Counted from the stretch's first letter, positions 17,600 to 26,810 are shown. The stretch is DNA of 64,000 nucleotides from Bacillus bingmayongensis (GCF_000299035.1 NZ_JH921521.1:24637-88636), one strand, 5' to 3'. A program made the numbers and translations. Notes: generated from the letters alone by a model not told the origin.

Positions 17600-17615
17600 A
17601 GAAAACGCTTTCCAT
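17600..17615 (-). promoter_or_regulatory. cre site (CcpA) upstream of nagE
   Basis: Minus-strand ATGGAAAGCGTTTTCT matches the cre consensus WTGNAANCGNWNNCW. It is 54 bp before the nagE start, so CcpA would repress nagE when preferred sugars are present. Confidence 0.7.
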
Positions 17616-17762
17616 TACATAACAATAATAACATATAGTTGTATAGATGTGTAGTTTTTATTTTTGAACTTTTTATGGATATCTTTTCTATTTTCAAACT
17701 GTTATATAAAAGGAAGATTCTCCTTTTATTAGCAACTAAAATTAAAAATAAGGTAACGAGAC

Positions 17763-17925
17763 ATATATACATCCAGTTTCATCTTCCAACACATAAGTCG
17801 CGGCTATGAAGAACAAAAGGTGACCTTCACTCGTTTGCTCTCTTTGTTTTCACTTGGCATGAGGCAGGAAGATGCTCTGATCGCTTTTATGTATGGTCGG
17901 ATCCTCTCTCCTACCTCAAAAAAGG
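17763..17925 (+). repeat. MITE-like repeat, copy 1
   Basis: Shares long blocks with the reverse strand of 39941-40140: ACATAAGT, GCTATGAA, TTTTCACTTGGCATG, ATCGCTTTTATGTATGGTCGG (one base differs) and a purine-rich CTCAAAAAAGG end. The terminal part is eroded. Read in frame from the core it encodes FVFTWHEAG..DRFYVWSDPL, a decayed version of the mini-ORF in copy 2. Confidence 0.65.
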
Positions 17926-18041
17926 CTTTATTATTTAAATAAAAGTTTCATTTTATCATTCCACTTTTTCATGTTATTATTTATTTCCAAGTTTATAGGG
18001 AATCGTAAACTTAGTGAAAAAAGAACAGGAGCGTTGGTATC

Positions 18042-18971
18042 ATGCAGTGCATCGAAACAAACAACTTACAACAGTTGCTAGAAGAAGTAAAACCATATAC
18101 AAAAAAAGGTAAGCTTGCTACTTATATCCCCGAACTAGGAAATGCAAATCCAGACGATTTAGGGATTGCTATCTACCATAAAGAGACAGAATATGTCCAT
18201 GCTGGTAACTCACAAACACTCTTCACCCTTCAAAGCATTTCAAAAGTAATTACACTTGCTCTTGCACTTTTAGATCGTGGTGAAGAATATGTATTCTCTA
18301 AAGTTGGAATGGAGCCCACTGGCGACCCATTTAATTCTATTATTAAACTAGAAACAACTAGCCCTTCTAAACCTCTTAATCCAATGATTAACGCAGGTGC
18401 GTTAGCTATTACAAGCATGCTTACAGGAGATAGTAACGAAGAAAAGATGGAACGAATTCTCCACTTTGTACGTGATATTACAGACAATCCTACAATTAAT
18501 TACTCTTCAAAAGTAGCCATCTCTGAACTAGAAACTGCTTACTTAAATCGTTCACTTTGTTACTATATGAAGCAAAACGGCATCATTGATAGTGATATTG
18601 AAAAACTAATGGATTTATACACACGTCAATGTGCAATTGAAGTAAATTGCATTGATTTAGCACGCATTGGTTTAATTTTTGCAATGGATGGCTATGATCC
18701 ATATAAGAAAAAACAAATCATCCCAAAACATATCACAAAAATTTGTAAAACGTTTATGGTAACTTGCGGCATGTACAATGAATCTGGAGAATTTGCGATT
18801 CGTGTTGGCATCCCCGCAAAAAGCGGTGTCGCTGGTGGGATTTTCGGCTGCGTAAAAGGAGAAATGGGAATTGGAATTTTCGGACCAGCTCTAGATGCAA
18901 ACGGGAATAGTATTGCCGGTTTTAAAATTCTTGAACTTCTCTCTGCTCAAGAAGGCTGGAGTATTTTTTAA
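18042..18971 (+). CDS. glsA: Glutaminase A
   Basis: 309-aa glutaminase of the serine-dependent beta-lactamase-like fold, releasing ammonia and glutamate from glutamine in the cytoplasm. Catalytic Ser65 and Lys68 are in FTLQSISKV; further family marks are [15 protein letters not shown] and the late [15 protein letters not shown] at 18042 follows ACAGGAGCG. Length is standard. It is followed after 28 bp by a broken small membrane gene and then a terminator. Confidence 0.95.
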   Translation: MQCIETNNLQQLLEEVKPYTKKGKLATYIPELGNANPDDLGIAIYHKETEYVHAGNSQTLFTLQSISKVITLALALLDRGEEYVFSKVGMEPTGDPFNSIIKLETTSPSKPLNPMINAGALAITSMLTGDSNEEKMERILHFVRDITDNPTINYSSKVAISELETAYLNRSLCYYMKQNGIIDSDIEKLMDLYTRQCAIEVNCIDLARIGLIFAMDGYDPYKKKQIIPKHITKICKTFMVTCGMYNESGEFAIRVGIPAKSGVAGGIFGCVKGEMGIGIFGPALDANGNSIAGFKILELLSAQEGWSIF

Positions 18972-18999
18972 GCATATATAATGAGAGGAATTATATAAT

Positions 19000-19157
19000 T
19001 TGTATACATTCTTTTATCTAACCGTTATTGGAATGCTACTCATCTTATTTGGTTATCTCACATATAACAAGCTACATTTGCATTACTTATCTCTCTACTC
19101 TCTATATGGATTGCAGTTGCAATGCACAAAATACGAATTTCCAATTCAAACAAATAA
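19000..19157 (+). pseudogene. Frameshifted small two-helix membrane protein
   Basis: TTG at 19000 follows GAGAGGAATTATA. Frame 1 reads a hydrophobic helix (YTFFYLTVIGMLLILFGYLT then YNK) to about 19071. From 19071 another frame continues ATFALLISLLSIWIAVAMHK and ends at TAA 19155-19157. Joined, these make a typical 52-residue two-helix membrane protein, so one base seems lost in the AACAAGC stretch (19066-19072). It may be a true mutation or a sequencing error. It lies between glsA and its terminator, so it belongs to the glsA transcript. Confidence 0.6.
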
Positions 19158-19162
19158 AAAAG

Positions 19163-19196
19163 TTCTCCTGTTCAAATAAAACAGGGGAATTTTTTT
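19163..19196 (+). terminator. glsA operon terminator
   Basis: TTCTCCTGTT (19163-19172) pairs with AACAGGGGAA (19180-19189), one G-T pair, followed by seven T. Confidence 0.88.
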
Positions 19197-19269
19197 ATTA
19201 TGCATATTTGCTCCACCTCCTCGAATAATATAGTACAACCTAACGCTATATGGTGGAGGTGTAAAAGAA

Positions 19270-19611
19270 ATGAAACTTATTTTTCAAATGGAGGAACAGC
19301 CCGTCCTAGAAAAAACCATCCTTCTTTTTATACTCAGTATTGTAGAAAGCTTAAAACTAAAAGTTGTTTCACTTGATGAGGCTTATCGATACATATTTAA
19401 TTTAGAAGTATTGGAATTATTAATGGACCGAAATATTGATGATCAAGTACTAGAACTCATTCATTTTGGCATGGGGCTTGAAGATATTCATCACGTCCTC
19501 CCCGAGGAACTTGAACCCAGTATTGAGGAATTAAAATGGCGCTGTATTCAAGTTCTTGGTGAATATGGGATGTATGAAGAGACACAACAATTAATTGAGG
19601 ATATCCGGTGA
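19270..19611 (+). CDS. DUF3969-like protein
   Basis: 113-aa soluble, acidic, mostly helical protein. ATG follows GGAGGTG. The N-terminus MKLIFQMEEQPVLEKTILLF and the LELIHFGMGLEDI segment resemble the DUF3969 family of Firmicutes, known only as small uncharacterised proteins, some near toxin or immunity genes. No such neighbour is seen here. The family call is from motif memory and is moderate. Confidence 0.65.
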   Translation: MKLIFQMEEQPVLEKTILLFILSIVESLKLKVVSLDEAYRYIFNLEVLELLMDRNIDDQVLELIHFGMGLEDIHHVLPEELEPSIEELKWRCIQVLGEYGMYEETQQLIEDIR

Positions 19612-19685
19612 ATGATCCCTCCCTACCACCTGGGCTATGCCCTGCACGTGCTTGAGGAAGTGAACTTCTGTTGGAGTACTGTTAA

Positions 19686-19710
19686 AAAGCACCTGTAATA
19701 GGTGCTTTAA
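19686..19710. terminator. Hairpin terminator between converging small genes
   Basis: AAAGCACCT (19686-19694) pairs with AGGTGCTTT (19700-19708), with A/T runs on both sides. Confidence 0.8.
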
Positions 19711-19865
19711 TGTTTCTTCAAACTATTTTTATACGTTTCAATATTAACAGGTAATTCTTCCTCTTCTAACGTATGCTCATTCACATCTTTATGAATGAAG
19801 GCTCCTTTAGGCGGCTGATGATCATGCCCTTTTTTCTTATGGTCAAAAGCTTTACCACGTCCCAT
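19707..19865 (-). CDS. Hypothetical 52-aa hydrophilic protein
   Basis: MGRGKAFDHKKKGHDHQPPK is followed by an acidic tail (EEEELPVN). ATG 19863-19865 is preferred because AAAGGGG lies 7 nt upstream; longer in-frame starts overlap that site. It is His- and Lys-rich at the N-terminus, which could bind metal or phosphate, but nothing is known. I do not recognise the family beyond small conserved Bacillus proteins. It lies in front of, and convergent with, the DUF3969 gene. Confidence 0.65.
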   Translation of the reverse strand: MGRGKAFDHKKKGHDHQPPKGAFIHKDVNEHTLEEEELPVNIETYKNSLKKH

Positions 19866-19977
19866 ATCCATTCCCCTTTCTTTAAAAGAAATCAATATTA
19901 GTATGAAGAAAAACACGTCGATATATGCAGCACTTTGTTGTATTTCCAAGGAAATATTCGAATATTGTTTTCTAAAC

Positions 19978-20592
19978 TTACATCAATTGATCGATTCCTA
20001 TAAGAATCAGTAAAATGCCAGCAATAATTGTTGCCCATTTCCCTAAGTATTCCGCTAAAAATTTCTTCCCGACATATGAAAAACCACTAATACAAATGAA
20101 ACTAAAAACTCCAGAAACAATTGCAGTCCACCAAAGATTTAAATTTGTTACACCCGCATCAAATCCTCCGGCTATATTATTAATTGATAATGAAATTCCT
20201 AGTACTAGTGCTTCCGAAGAGCTAATTGTTTTAGACTTATCAAAATCAGCACTTTCTGGATTACGTAATATCCCCATAAACATATTTCCACTCTTCTTAT
20301 GTGTATCATCTTGCTTACTTAGTAATGGCTGGCATAAAATGAATACCCCAATTACACTAAGTACAATTGCTCCAATGAGATTTGCCATAAAATCTGAAAT
20401 AAATAGTGAAATCCAGCTTCCAAAGAATCCAGCTAATAAAGTAAAAAGGCAACCAAAAAAGGCAATGATAAAATTGTTAAACCAAGAGATACGAATCTTA
20501 CGAATTCCATACGCAATCCCTACACCCGCATTATCTAAATTAGAAGCAATTCCTATTAAAAAAATCGAAAATAATCCTGCCGCACTCATCAA
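19978..20592 (-). CDS. ytaF: Sporulation membrane protein YtaF
   Basis: About 204 aa with six hydrophobic helices, related to the MntP manganese exporter family. SNLDNAGVGIAYG and SLSINNIAGGFDAG are the paired conserved segments that in MntP-like proteins carry the substrate-site acidic residues. AGGAG precedes a TTG (20592) by 7 nt and an ATG (20589) by 10 nt; either could start. In B. subtilis ytaF is expressed in sporulation. Probable ion transporter; substrate not shown. Confidence 0.85.
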   Translation of the reverse strand: MMSAAGLFSIFLIGIASNLDNAGVGIAYGIRKIRISWFNNFIIAFFGCLFTLLAGFFGSWISLFISDFMANLIGAIVLSVIGVFILCQPLLSKQDDTHKKSGNMFMGILRNPESADFDKSKTISSSEALVLGISLSINNIAGGFDAGVTNLNLWWTAIVSGVFSFICISGFSYVGKKFLAEYLGKWATIIAGILLILIGIDQLM

Positions 20593-20727
20593 CAGTCACT
20601 CCTTCTGTTCACTTTTCATTGCATATTATGCAAATGTTGAGCAACTGTGCCTGTCAGCTTCATATACTTTAAATAAAACGCTCAACATTTTTTCAACACT
20701 TTAGAAACAAAAAGGAGTGCCCAAACT

Positions 20728-21381
20728 ATGTCCACTCAAAATCCAAACGATAAACTCGGTGCATTATTAAAAAAATTGTTAAAAGAACGTGCCTTATCTA
20801 TGCGCCAATTAGGAGTACTTACAAACATCGATCCTTCAACAATTTCAAGAATTATAACTGGCAAACAACAAGCAAAACAAAAACACCTGCAAAAGTTTGC
20901 AGAGTGTCTGCAAGTTCCACCGCAAGTGTTATATGATGCAATGTATCCAGATGCCTCTCAAACCAAAAAAGAAAAAACAGATATGTACACATCACTTGAC
21001 GCAATTCAACATACATTACAATCCTCTAACTTATTTGATTATGAGTACACAACAACTCGTGTGAAACAAGAACTTGAAAATTATGAACGATACGCACAAA
21101 CAGCTGAAGGCCAAAGACGCATTCATGAGAGTTTCTCAACAAAACTCGAGCAAATTGATAGTACAGGTCCTTTCATTGAGCAATTAACAGATATGTATCA
21201 TCAATTTTGCAAAGAGTCCACTCCGCTCAAAGAGCGTGCTATTATAGGAAGTGCTCTACTGTATTTTGTTTTATCGACAGACATTATTCCAGATTATATA
21301 TTTCCAATTGGCTATTTGGATGATGCAATTGCATTGGGATTAGCAAAGGAGAAGTTAGCTGAAATAAAGAAAGAAACTTAG
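20728..21381 (+). CDS. XRE-type HTH protein with C-terminal DUF1232
   Basis: 217 aa. Residues about 9-68 form a Cro/cI helix-turn-helix (MRQLGVLTNIDPSTISRIIT). The middle is a charged helical linker. Residues about 165-205 hold a DUF1232/YkvA segment (GSALLYFVLSTDIIPDYIFP, then GYLDDAIALG), usually a short membrane-associated motif. The combination suggests a transcription factor or sensor tethered near the membrane. Divergent from ytaF, closed by two tandem hairpins. Confidence 0.82.
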   Translation: MSTQNPNDKLGALLKKLLKERALSMRQLGVLTNIDPSTISRIITGKQQAKQKHLQKFAECLQVPPQVLYDAMYPDASQTKKEKTDMYTSLDAIQHTLQSSNLFDYEYTTTRVKQELENYERYAQTAEGQRRIHESFSTKLEQIDSTGPFIEQLTDMYHQFCKESTPLKERAIIGSALLYFVLSTDIIPDYIFPIGYLDDAIALGLAKEKLAEIKKET

Positions 21382-21403
21382 AGGGCTTCATTGAAGACAA
21401 AAA

Positions 21404-21485
21404 GAACTATTTCAAAATTCTAGTTTGACTAGCGTTTGAAATAGTTCTCGCAAAAAAATCGTACAAACATAAAAGTTTGTACGAT
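21404..21485 (+). terminator. Two tandem hairpins after the HTH gene
   Basis: A 13-bp perfect stem (21404-21416 with 21435-21447) whose 18-nt loop contains CTAG twice, then an 11-bp stem (21458-21468 with 21475-21485). Neither is followed by a long T-run on the plus strand; together they separate this gene from the converging deacylase gene. Confidence 0.65.
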
Positions 21486-21554
21486 TCCACGACAGGTACT
21501 TTTTATCTTACACGATGTACCTTACCTTTTTATTAGAAAAACCTTAAATTTTTC

Positions 21555-22829
21555 TTATTTTTGTGTATGACACCATTCGTATATAAAAGTAGCAATAACT
21601 TTCGTAAATTCAACTAGCTGGCTAATCTCAACTTTCTCGTTTACAGAGTGTGCCTCTTCTAATGTTCCAGGCCCATAAATAACAGCTGGAATGTTGAAAT
21701 CACTAAACCACCCACCATCTGTTACTGTTGCTGACATATCTAGAGTTGCACTGCGGTGTAATGTAGATTCATGTACAGCTGCAAGTTGTTGTACCGCAGG
21801 ATGGTTGCTGTCTACTTCTAGCGAAGGGAATATTTCACCACGATCAACAATCATCGATTCCCCGCCCCATTCAAACTGTGGTGGATTTTTACAAAGCCAT
21901 GGATCAGCCGCAGCCACCCTGCCAATATACTCTTCAATTTCCTTTGCGACCTGATCATGTGTTTCATTCGGATAGAAGTGTACTGTAATCCAGAGCCTAC
22001 ATTCATCTGCAACAAATGCTGCATGACGCCCACCTTCAATAACAGCTGGATTAATCGTTGTTGTTCCTGATGGATACCCTTCATATGTTTTCATTACTGC
22101 CCAGTGTCGCTCTAACTCTTGCAAACCTTGCACAATTTTCATCATTTTTTCAATTGCACTTGCCCCAAATAAACGGCCACCAGCATGAATCATCTGTCTG
22201 CGCGTTGCATCATGAAATGTTTGCGGACTTTTTACTGTAATCCATCCTGTAATGACGCCGCCTTGACCTTGCATATGTAAATCACTTGTATCCACAACAA
22301 CTGCAAAGTCAGCATCATATCCACGTTTACAACATTGAAGTGTTCCTGCTTCTCCCACTTCTTCTCCAATTACGGACTGAAAAATTAAATCTCCAGGCAA
22401 TTCAATTCCAGCTTCTTGTAAAAGCTGAATCGCAAACAAGGCCCCAGCTAATCCACCTTTCATATCAGCTGCACCACGTCCAACTAACCATCCACCTTTT
22501 ATAAATGGCTCAAATGCTCCAGTTTCCCAATCCTCATCTACTGATACTTCAGCCACATCCATATGTCCATTAATAATTAGGCTTTTATGAGAATTTCCTG
22601 CCGTCCCCTTCTTCACTCCAACAACATTCGGATCATTCGGATATACATCCCATTTATCAATTGTAAAATCACGTTTTTTCAAAAAATCTGCTACAAATTG
22701 CTGCGCTTCATTTGTATTTCTCGCTGGTGGTGCTGGTGTTTCAAAGCGTATTAATGTCTTTGTAAGTTCTAATAGTTCTTCTTTTCGTGAATCGATTTGT
22801 TCTAGTAGCTGTGAAATTGCCTGATTCAT
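21555..22829 (-). CDS. M20 family deacylase (ArgE/DapE/YlmB-like)
   Basis: 424-aa zinc amidohydrolase. ATG 22827-22829 (MNQAISQLLEQ) follows AAAGGAGGG. Metal ligands are in LIINGHMDVAEV (His, Asp), GRGAADMKGGLAG (Asp) and VIGEEVGEAG (catalytic and ligand Glu), with a dimerisation lid between. Length and pattern fit B. subtilis YlmB, which deformylates a thiamine pyrimidine salvage compound, but acetylornithine deacetylase or a related peptidase remains possible. No thiamine or arginine genes are adjacent. Confidence 0.85.
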   Translation of the reverse strand: MNQAISQLLEQIDSRKEELLELTKTLIRFETPAPPARNTNEAQQFVADFLKKRDFTIDKWDVYPNDPNVVGVKKGTAGNSHKSLIINGHMDVAEVSVDEDWETGAFEPFIKGGWLVGRGAADMKGGLAGALFAIQLLQEAGIELPGDLIFQSVIGEEVGEAGTLQCCKRGYDADFAVVVDTSDLHMQGQGGVITGWITVKSPQTFHDATRRQMIHAGGRLFGASAIEKMMKIVQGLQELERHWAVMKTYEGYPSGTTTINPAVIEGGRHAAFVADECRLWITVHFYPNETHDQVAKEIEEYIGRVAAADPWLCKNPPQFEWGGESMIVDRGEIFPSLEVDSNHPAVQQLAAVHESTLHRSATLDMSATVTDGGWFSDFNIPAVIYGPGTLEEAHSVNEKVEISQLVEFTKVIATFIYEWCHTQK

Positions 22830-22926
22830 TACAAATCCCTCCTTTGCATACATAGTATGTTTCCAGCTCTATTTTCACAAAAAAGAGACTGTTTACAATT
22901 TTGCAGTCTCTAATAATCCATCACCT

Positions 22927-23088
22927 AAGTTAAAGCTTTAATCAGTGGGAGAGGAGAGGTTCTTCCTCCCCCACTGATTATTAGCCCACACCAATCGGAC
23001 TTTTACTGACAGTTCATCTTCCTCTTAACTTCTTTGCTTTCACTGAATTTTGAGGTGGGAGTGTTACTGTCAGTTAATACGAGATAAA
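22927..23088. repeat. bcr1-type repeat, copy B
   Basis: Aligns with 9243-9398 in the same orientation, with several small indels. It has ATAAA at the right end (23084-23088) but a mutated left end. It fills the gap between the deacylase and the permease genes. Confidence 0.72.
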
Positions 23089-23107
23089 AATCACGCCTAA
23101 ATTTTCA

Positions 23108-24529
23108 TCATAAACTTTGCACTTCTGTTGTATTCGTCTTTTCAATACGTTCTATTTTACTTTTCTTATTTTTTGTAACACGGTAAAACAATAAACAAAC
23201 AATCATAAATGGAATACCACAATATAGTGCCATTCGTTGTTCTGGAATAAACGCCATACCAACAATTACCGTTAAATTTAATACCAAAGCAAGAATCGGG
23301 ACAAACGGATACAATGGGGTTTTAAATTTCAAATCCTTAATATCTCCTCCTTGCTTTAAGTATGTTCTTCTAGCCAAAAGGTTAGATAAAGCAATAGATG
23401 CCCAGACCAATATTGCACCGAATCCCGCAATAGAAAGAAGCCATAGATAAACTGTATCCTCTGCATAAATACCTGATAATAAAGAGAGACACCCTACAAT
23501 GGTACTTACAATCAATGCATAAATTGGAACACCCTTTTTCGATAACTTACCAAAAATTGGACTAATCATTCCCTGATTAGACATAGACCATAACATACGG
23601 GAAGTTGCATATAATCCAGAATTCGCCACTGATAGTACTGCCGTAATAATAACGAAATTTATAATATCTGCTGCATAAGGAATACCAATTTTGTCAAATA
23701 CAACTACGAATGGACTTTCTATCACTCCTGCTTGTTGCCAAGGGAATAAACCAGCAAGTATAAAAATGGATAGTACAAAGAAAACTAGTATGCGCCAAAC
23801 TGTATTATTAATAGCTTTTGGAATTGTTTTCTCTGGATTTTCGCTTTCTCCAGCCGCGATACCAACTAATTCTGTGCCTTGAAAGGAAAAGTTAACTGCA
23901 ATCATTGTAATTAAAATAGCTGTTAGCCCATTGGGAAACAATCCCCCGTAATCAGTAAAGCTAGAAAGCATTGGTGCTGATTCATTTCCTTTCATATCTA
24001 GGAAACCAAACATAGCTGCTCCACCTAAAATAATAAATGCGATAATCGTAATTACTTTAATACTTGCAAACCAAAACTCAACCTCTGCAAAACTTCTTGA
24101 GGATAATGCATTAATTGCAAAAAGTAAAACAGCAAAAACTACGCACCAAATCCATGATGATACATCCGGAAACCAACGTTTCATTAAAATACTAACTGCA
24201 ATCAGTTCAATTCCTATCGTAGCAGACCAGTTTAACCATGACATCCATCCCACTACGTAACCTACTGCAGGTGAAATATGCTTTGTAGCATATGTTTGAT
24301 AAGACCCTGCATCAGGCATAGCGACTGCCAATTCTCCAAGACAGAGCATCGTTAAATACATAACAAACCCTCCAACAAGATAAGCTACAATTGCTCCTCC
24401 AGGTCCAGCTTCATGGATTGTATAACCGGATCCCAAGAAAAGTCCGGTACCAATAACTCCTCCAAGTGCAATCATAAATAAATGTCGACTTTTCAACTCC
24501 CGTTTTAATTCCTGTTTTTGATTTGTCAT
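23108..24529 (-). CDS. Amino acid permease (APC superfamily, AAT family)
   Basis: 473-aa proton-coupled amino-acid importer with 12 predicted membrane helices. The N-terminal [20 protein letters not shown] is the AAT hallmark (substrate-binding GGVIGTG), followed by [18 protein letters not shown] 24527-24529 follows AAAGGGGG. The substrate is not readable; S-methylmethionine, lysine or proline types are similar. A cre-like site lies 35 bp upstream, suggesting carbon repression. It may be linked to the RocR-like regulator 800 bp upstream, but no sigma-54 promoter is seen before the permease itself. Confidence 0.88.
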   Translation of the reverse strand: MTNQKQELKRELKSRHLFMIALGGVIGTGLFLGSGYTIHEAGPGGAIVAYLVGGFVMYLTMLCLGELAVAMPDAGSYQTYATKHISPAVGYVVGWMSWLNWSATIGIELIAVSILMKRWFPDVSSWIWCVVFAVLLFAINALSSRSFAEVEFWFASIKVITIIAFIILGGAAMFGFLDMKGNESAPMLSSFTDYGGLFPNGLTAILITMIAVNFSFQGTELVGIAAGESENPEKTIPKAINNTVWRILVFFVLSIFILAGLFPWQQAGVIESPFVVVFDKIGIPYAADIINFVIITAVLSVANSGLYATSRMLWSMSNQGMISPIFGKLSKKGVPIYALIVSTIVGCLSLLSGIYAEDTVYLWLLSIAGFGAILVWASIALSNLLARRTYLKQGGDIKDLKFKTPLYPFVPILALVLNLTVIVGMAFIPEQRMALYCGIPFMIVCLLFYRVTKNKKSKIERIEKTNTTEVQSL

Positions 24530-24563
24530 ATAAATCCCCCTTTTTGTTTGCAAATTCTCATGA

Positions 24564-24579
24564 TTGTAAACGCTTTAAA
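24564..24579 (+). promoter_or_regulatory. Candidate cre site upstream of the permease
   Basis: TTGTAAACGCTTTAAA matches the cre consensus except near its right end. It sits 35-50 bp before the permease start. Confidence 0.5.
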
Positions 24580-24648
24580 AAAATCTTAAAAAAAGTTAAA
24601 CTATAAAAAAGATAATAGCTTGCATTTTTTACTAAAGACTCACAACAG

Positions 24649-24679
24649 GAGGGAGATTTTTTGAAAGGAAATCTCCCTC
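24649..24679. promoter_or_regulatory. 11-bp stem-loop between lipoyl-like gene and permease
   Basis: GAGGGAGATTT (24649-24659) pairs with AAATCTCCCTC (24669-24679). No T-run follows on the minus strand, so it may be a weak terminator or RNA end of the lipoyl-like gene. Confidence 0.5.
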
Positions 24680-24808
24680 TCCAAGAAAATAACCCCTAAC
24701 ACGATAATCAATTCTTAACCCTTCTTATGACTTAATTGACATTAGCATAAATGAAAACAATTATTTAAAAGCGCACTAGAAAACGGCTCATAATCCATAC
24801 AGTTTATA

Positions 24809-25063
24809 TTAATCACTACCTGTTATTAACAGGTCATCCCTTACTGTTATTAATCGTGTTTTATTGGTGATAGCTTGTCCCTCCTCCACTTCTAGCAATT
24901 CAATATAGCCACTAATTCCCACTTTAATTTCTACTTTCTGTTTATCTATCGTTTCAATTAATGCTAATGTCTCCCATTCATATACATAGGAGCTTTCAGT
25001 AATAAATAATTTTTCTACTTTCCCATAACAAGGACTGTACACGTTTTCTATAACTGCCTTCAT
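24809..25063 (-). CDS. Stand-alone lipoyl/biotinyl-like domain protein
   Basis: 84 aa, a single beta-barrel domain. ETLALIETIDKQKVEIKV then GISGYIELLEVEEGQAI matches the lipoyl/biotinyl fold, with Lys41 (in IDKQ) at the position of the modified lysine in lipoyl domains (EsDKa). The biotin signature AMKM is absent. There is no partner enzyme next to it. ATG at 25063 follows AGGAGG. A sigma-54 -24/-12 element lies about 110 bp upstream, next to a divergent sigma-54 activator gene. Possible carrier for an acyl or other group; function unknown. Confidence 0.75.
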   Translation of the reverse strand: MKAVIENVYSPCYGKVEKLFITESSYVYEWETLALIETIDKQKVEIKVGISGYIELLEVEEGQAITNKTRLITVRDDLLITGSD

Positions 25064-25169
25064 TTTGAAACCTCCTCTTTCTTATTAAGTGCTGCTGAAA
25101 GGTTATACCCCCTATAAAACTTTCAACTCACCCCTAGTCTTTAAATTTAGAAACTTCGCTTACTATTAA

Positions 25170-25186
25170 TGCAAAATGCATACCAA
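25170..25186 (-). promoter_or_regulatory. Sigma-54 (-24/-12) promoter
   Basis: Minus-strand TTGGTATGCATTTTGCA has the GG and GC pairs 10 nt apart required for SigL/RpoN promoters (consensus TTGGCAC-N5-TTGC). Transcription would start near 25159 and run into the lipoyl-like gene. Confidence 0.65.
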
Positions 25187-25215
25187 CCTGAATTCCCCTA
25201 TAAAATTAAGGATTC

Positions 25216-25296
25216 ATGCAAAATAACCTTAATAAACGCAAATTTTTTTCTATCACTTCAAAAGTTTTAATAGGAAAAGCGCAAAAAAACTTTGCT
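25216..25296. promoter_or_regulatory. Possible activator-binding (UAS) region
   Basis: GCAAA repeats occur at 25218, 25238 and 25282, the last inside the inverted repeat GCAAA-AAAAC-TTTGC (25282-25296). A sigma-54 activator needs an upstream site at about this distance from the promoter at 25170-25186. Confidence 0.4.
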
Positions 25297-25366
25297 CTTT
25301 TGTAGAAATTTTAATAAAATTATAAAAAATCAGTCTTCATAGGGCATAACAAGGAGAAGATGATAC

Positions 25367-26764
25367 ATGCTTACAGAAGAAATCAATTACAAAAAATTAA
25401 TTGAAATGAATATGCTATATGAAACTTTGCTGAACGAGCTTGATATTGGAATTCACATTATTAATGAGGAAAGCAAAACAATAATCTACAATCGGAAAAT
25501 GATGGAAATTGAAGCGATGGATCCTAAAGATGTATTACATAAAAATCCTTTAGAAGTATTTGCATTTGAAGAAAACCAAAGTAGTACACTCATAGAGGCA
25601 CTAAGACTCGGAAAAACAAGAAGAAACATAAAACAAACTTATTTTAATAATAAAGGAAAAGAGATTACAACAATTAATGATACCTTCCCCATAATAGAAA
25701 ATGGAAAAATCAAAGGTGCTATTGAGATTTCAAAAGACATTACCCAATTAAAGCAAACGATTAAGACAAGTCTTCCTCGAAAACAAAATACGAAGTTTAC
25801 CTTTAATCATATAATAGGTAATTCTAGAGCAACTCAATCTATCATTACAGAAGCAAAAAAAGTAACACGTACATCATCCTCCATACTTATCGTAGGAGAA
25901 ACGGGAACTGGGAAGGAATTATTTGCACAAAGCATTCATAATGAAAGTCACCGTTCAGCAAAGCCTTTTATCTCACAAAACTGTGCTGCTATACCAGAAA
26001 CCCTAATGGAAAGCCTATTATTTGGAACGAACAAAGGCGCTTTTACAGGTGCAATAGATAAACCAGGTTTATTTGAAGAAGCTAATGGAGGAACTTTATT
26101 ATTAGATGAAATTAACTCATTAAGTCCAGCTCTTCAAGCTAAACTATTGCGTGCGATACAAGATAAAACAATACGAAGAGTCGGAGGCGCACAAGAAAAA
26201 GAAGTAGATGTCCGAATCATAGCAACTATTAATGAAGATCCCATTGAAGCCATAACACACAATCGGTTAAGGAAAGACCTATATTATCGATTAAGTGTTG
26301 TTACTTTATTTCTTCCACCTTTAAGAGAGAGAAAAGAAGATATATCAATTCTTCTTCATCATTTTATTGAAAAGTATAATATCCAATTTGGCTTAAAAGT
26401 AAAAGGGGTAGATTCTAACGTAAGAGACTTTTTTTATGACTACGATTGGCCTGGTAATGTAAGAGAATTAGAGCACATGATTGAAGGCTCTATGAACTTA
26501 ATAGAAAATGAAGACATCATTACAACGTTCCATATACCAACACGCTTTTATGAACTAACAAAAAACAAATTGAATGTTCAACCCCCTCAAAATACCAATG
26601 ATACCCCTAAAACTTTAAAACATACAATAAAAGAAATGGAAAAGGAATACATTAATCAAATTCTTAAAGAAAATAAGGGGAATATCTCACAAACTGCAAA
26701 ATTTTTAGGGGTAAGTAGGCAAAATCTACAATATCGACTAAAAAAATACAATTTAAATAGCTAA
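25367..26764 (+). CDS. RocR-like sigma-54-dependent transcription activator
   Basis: 465 aa in three parts: a PAS-like sensor (about 15-125, ELDIGIHIINEESKTIIYNR), an AAA+ domain with Walker A GETGTGKE (177-184), the sigma-54 contact loop GAFTGA (224-229) and Walker B TLLLDE, and a C-terminal Fis-type helix-turn-helix (NISQTAKFLGVSRQNLQYRL). The sequence closely resembles B. subtilis RocR, activator of arginine catabolism. It is divergent from the lipoyl-like gene that carries a sigma-54 promoter, so that gene, and perhaps the permease, are likely targets. ATG follows AAGGAGAAG. Confidence 0.92.
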   Translation: MLTEEINYKKLIEMNMLYETLLNELDIGIHIINEESKTIIYNRKMMEIEAMDPKDVLHKNPLEVFAFEENQSSTLIEALRLGKTRRNIKQTYFNNKGKEITTINDTFPIIENGKIKGAIEISKDITQLKQTIKTSLPRKQNTKFTFNHIIGNSRATQSIITEAKKVTRTSSSILIVGETGTGKELFAQSIHNESHRSAKPFISQNCAAIPETLMESLLFGTNKGAFTGAIDKPGLFEEANGGTLLLDEINSLSPALQAKLLRAIQDKTIRRVGGAQEKEVDVRIIATINEDPIEAITHNRLRKDLYYRLSVVTLFLPPLRERKEDISILLHHFIEKYNIQFGLKVKGVDSNVRDFFYDYDWPGNVRELEHMIEGSMNLIENEDIITTFHIPTRFYELTKNKLNVQPPQNTNDTPKTLKHTIKEMEKEYINQILKENKGNISQTAKFLGVSRQNLQYRLKKYNLNS

Positions 26765-26810
26765 GAAAACCTATAACCTTGGTTTCTTTGCAATTTCAAT
26801 AAGGACAATC

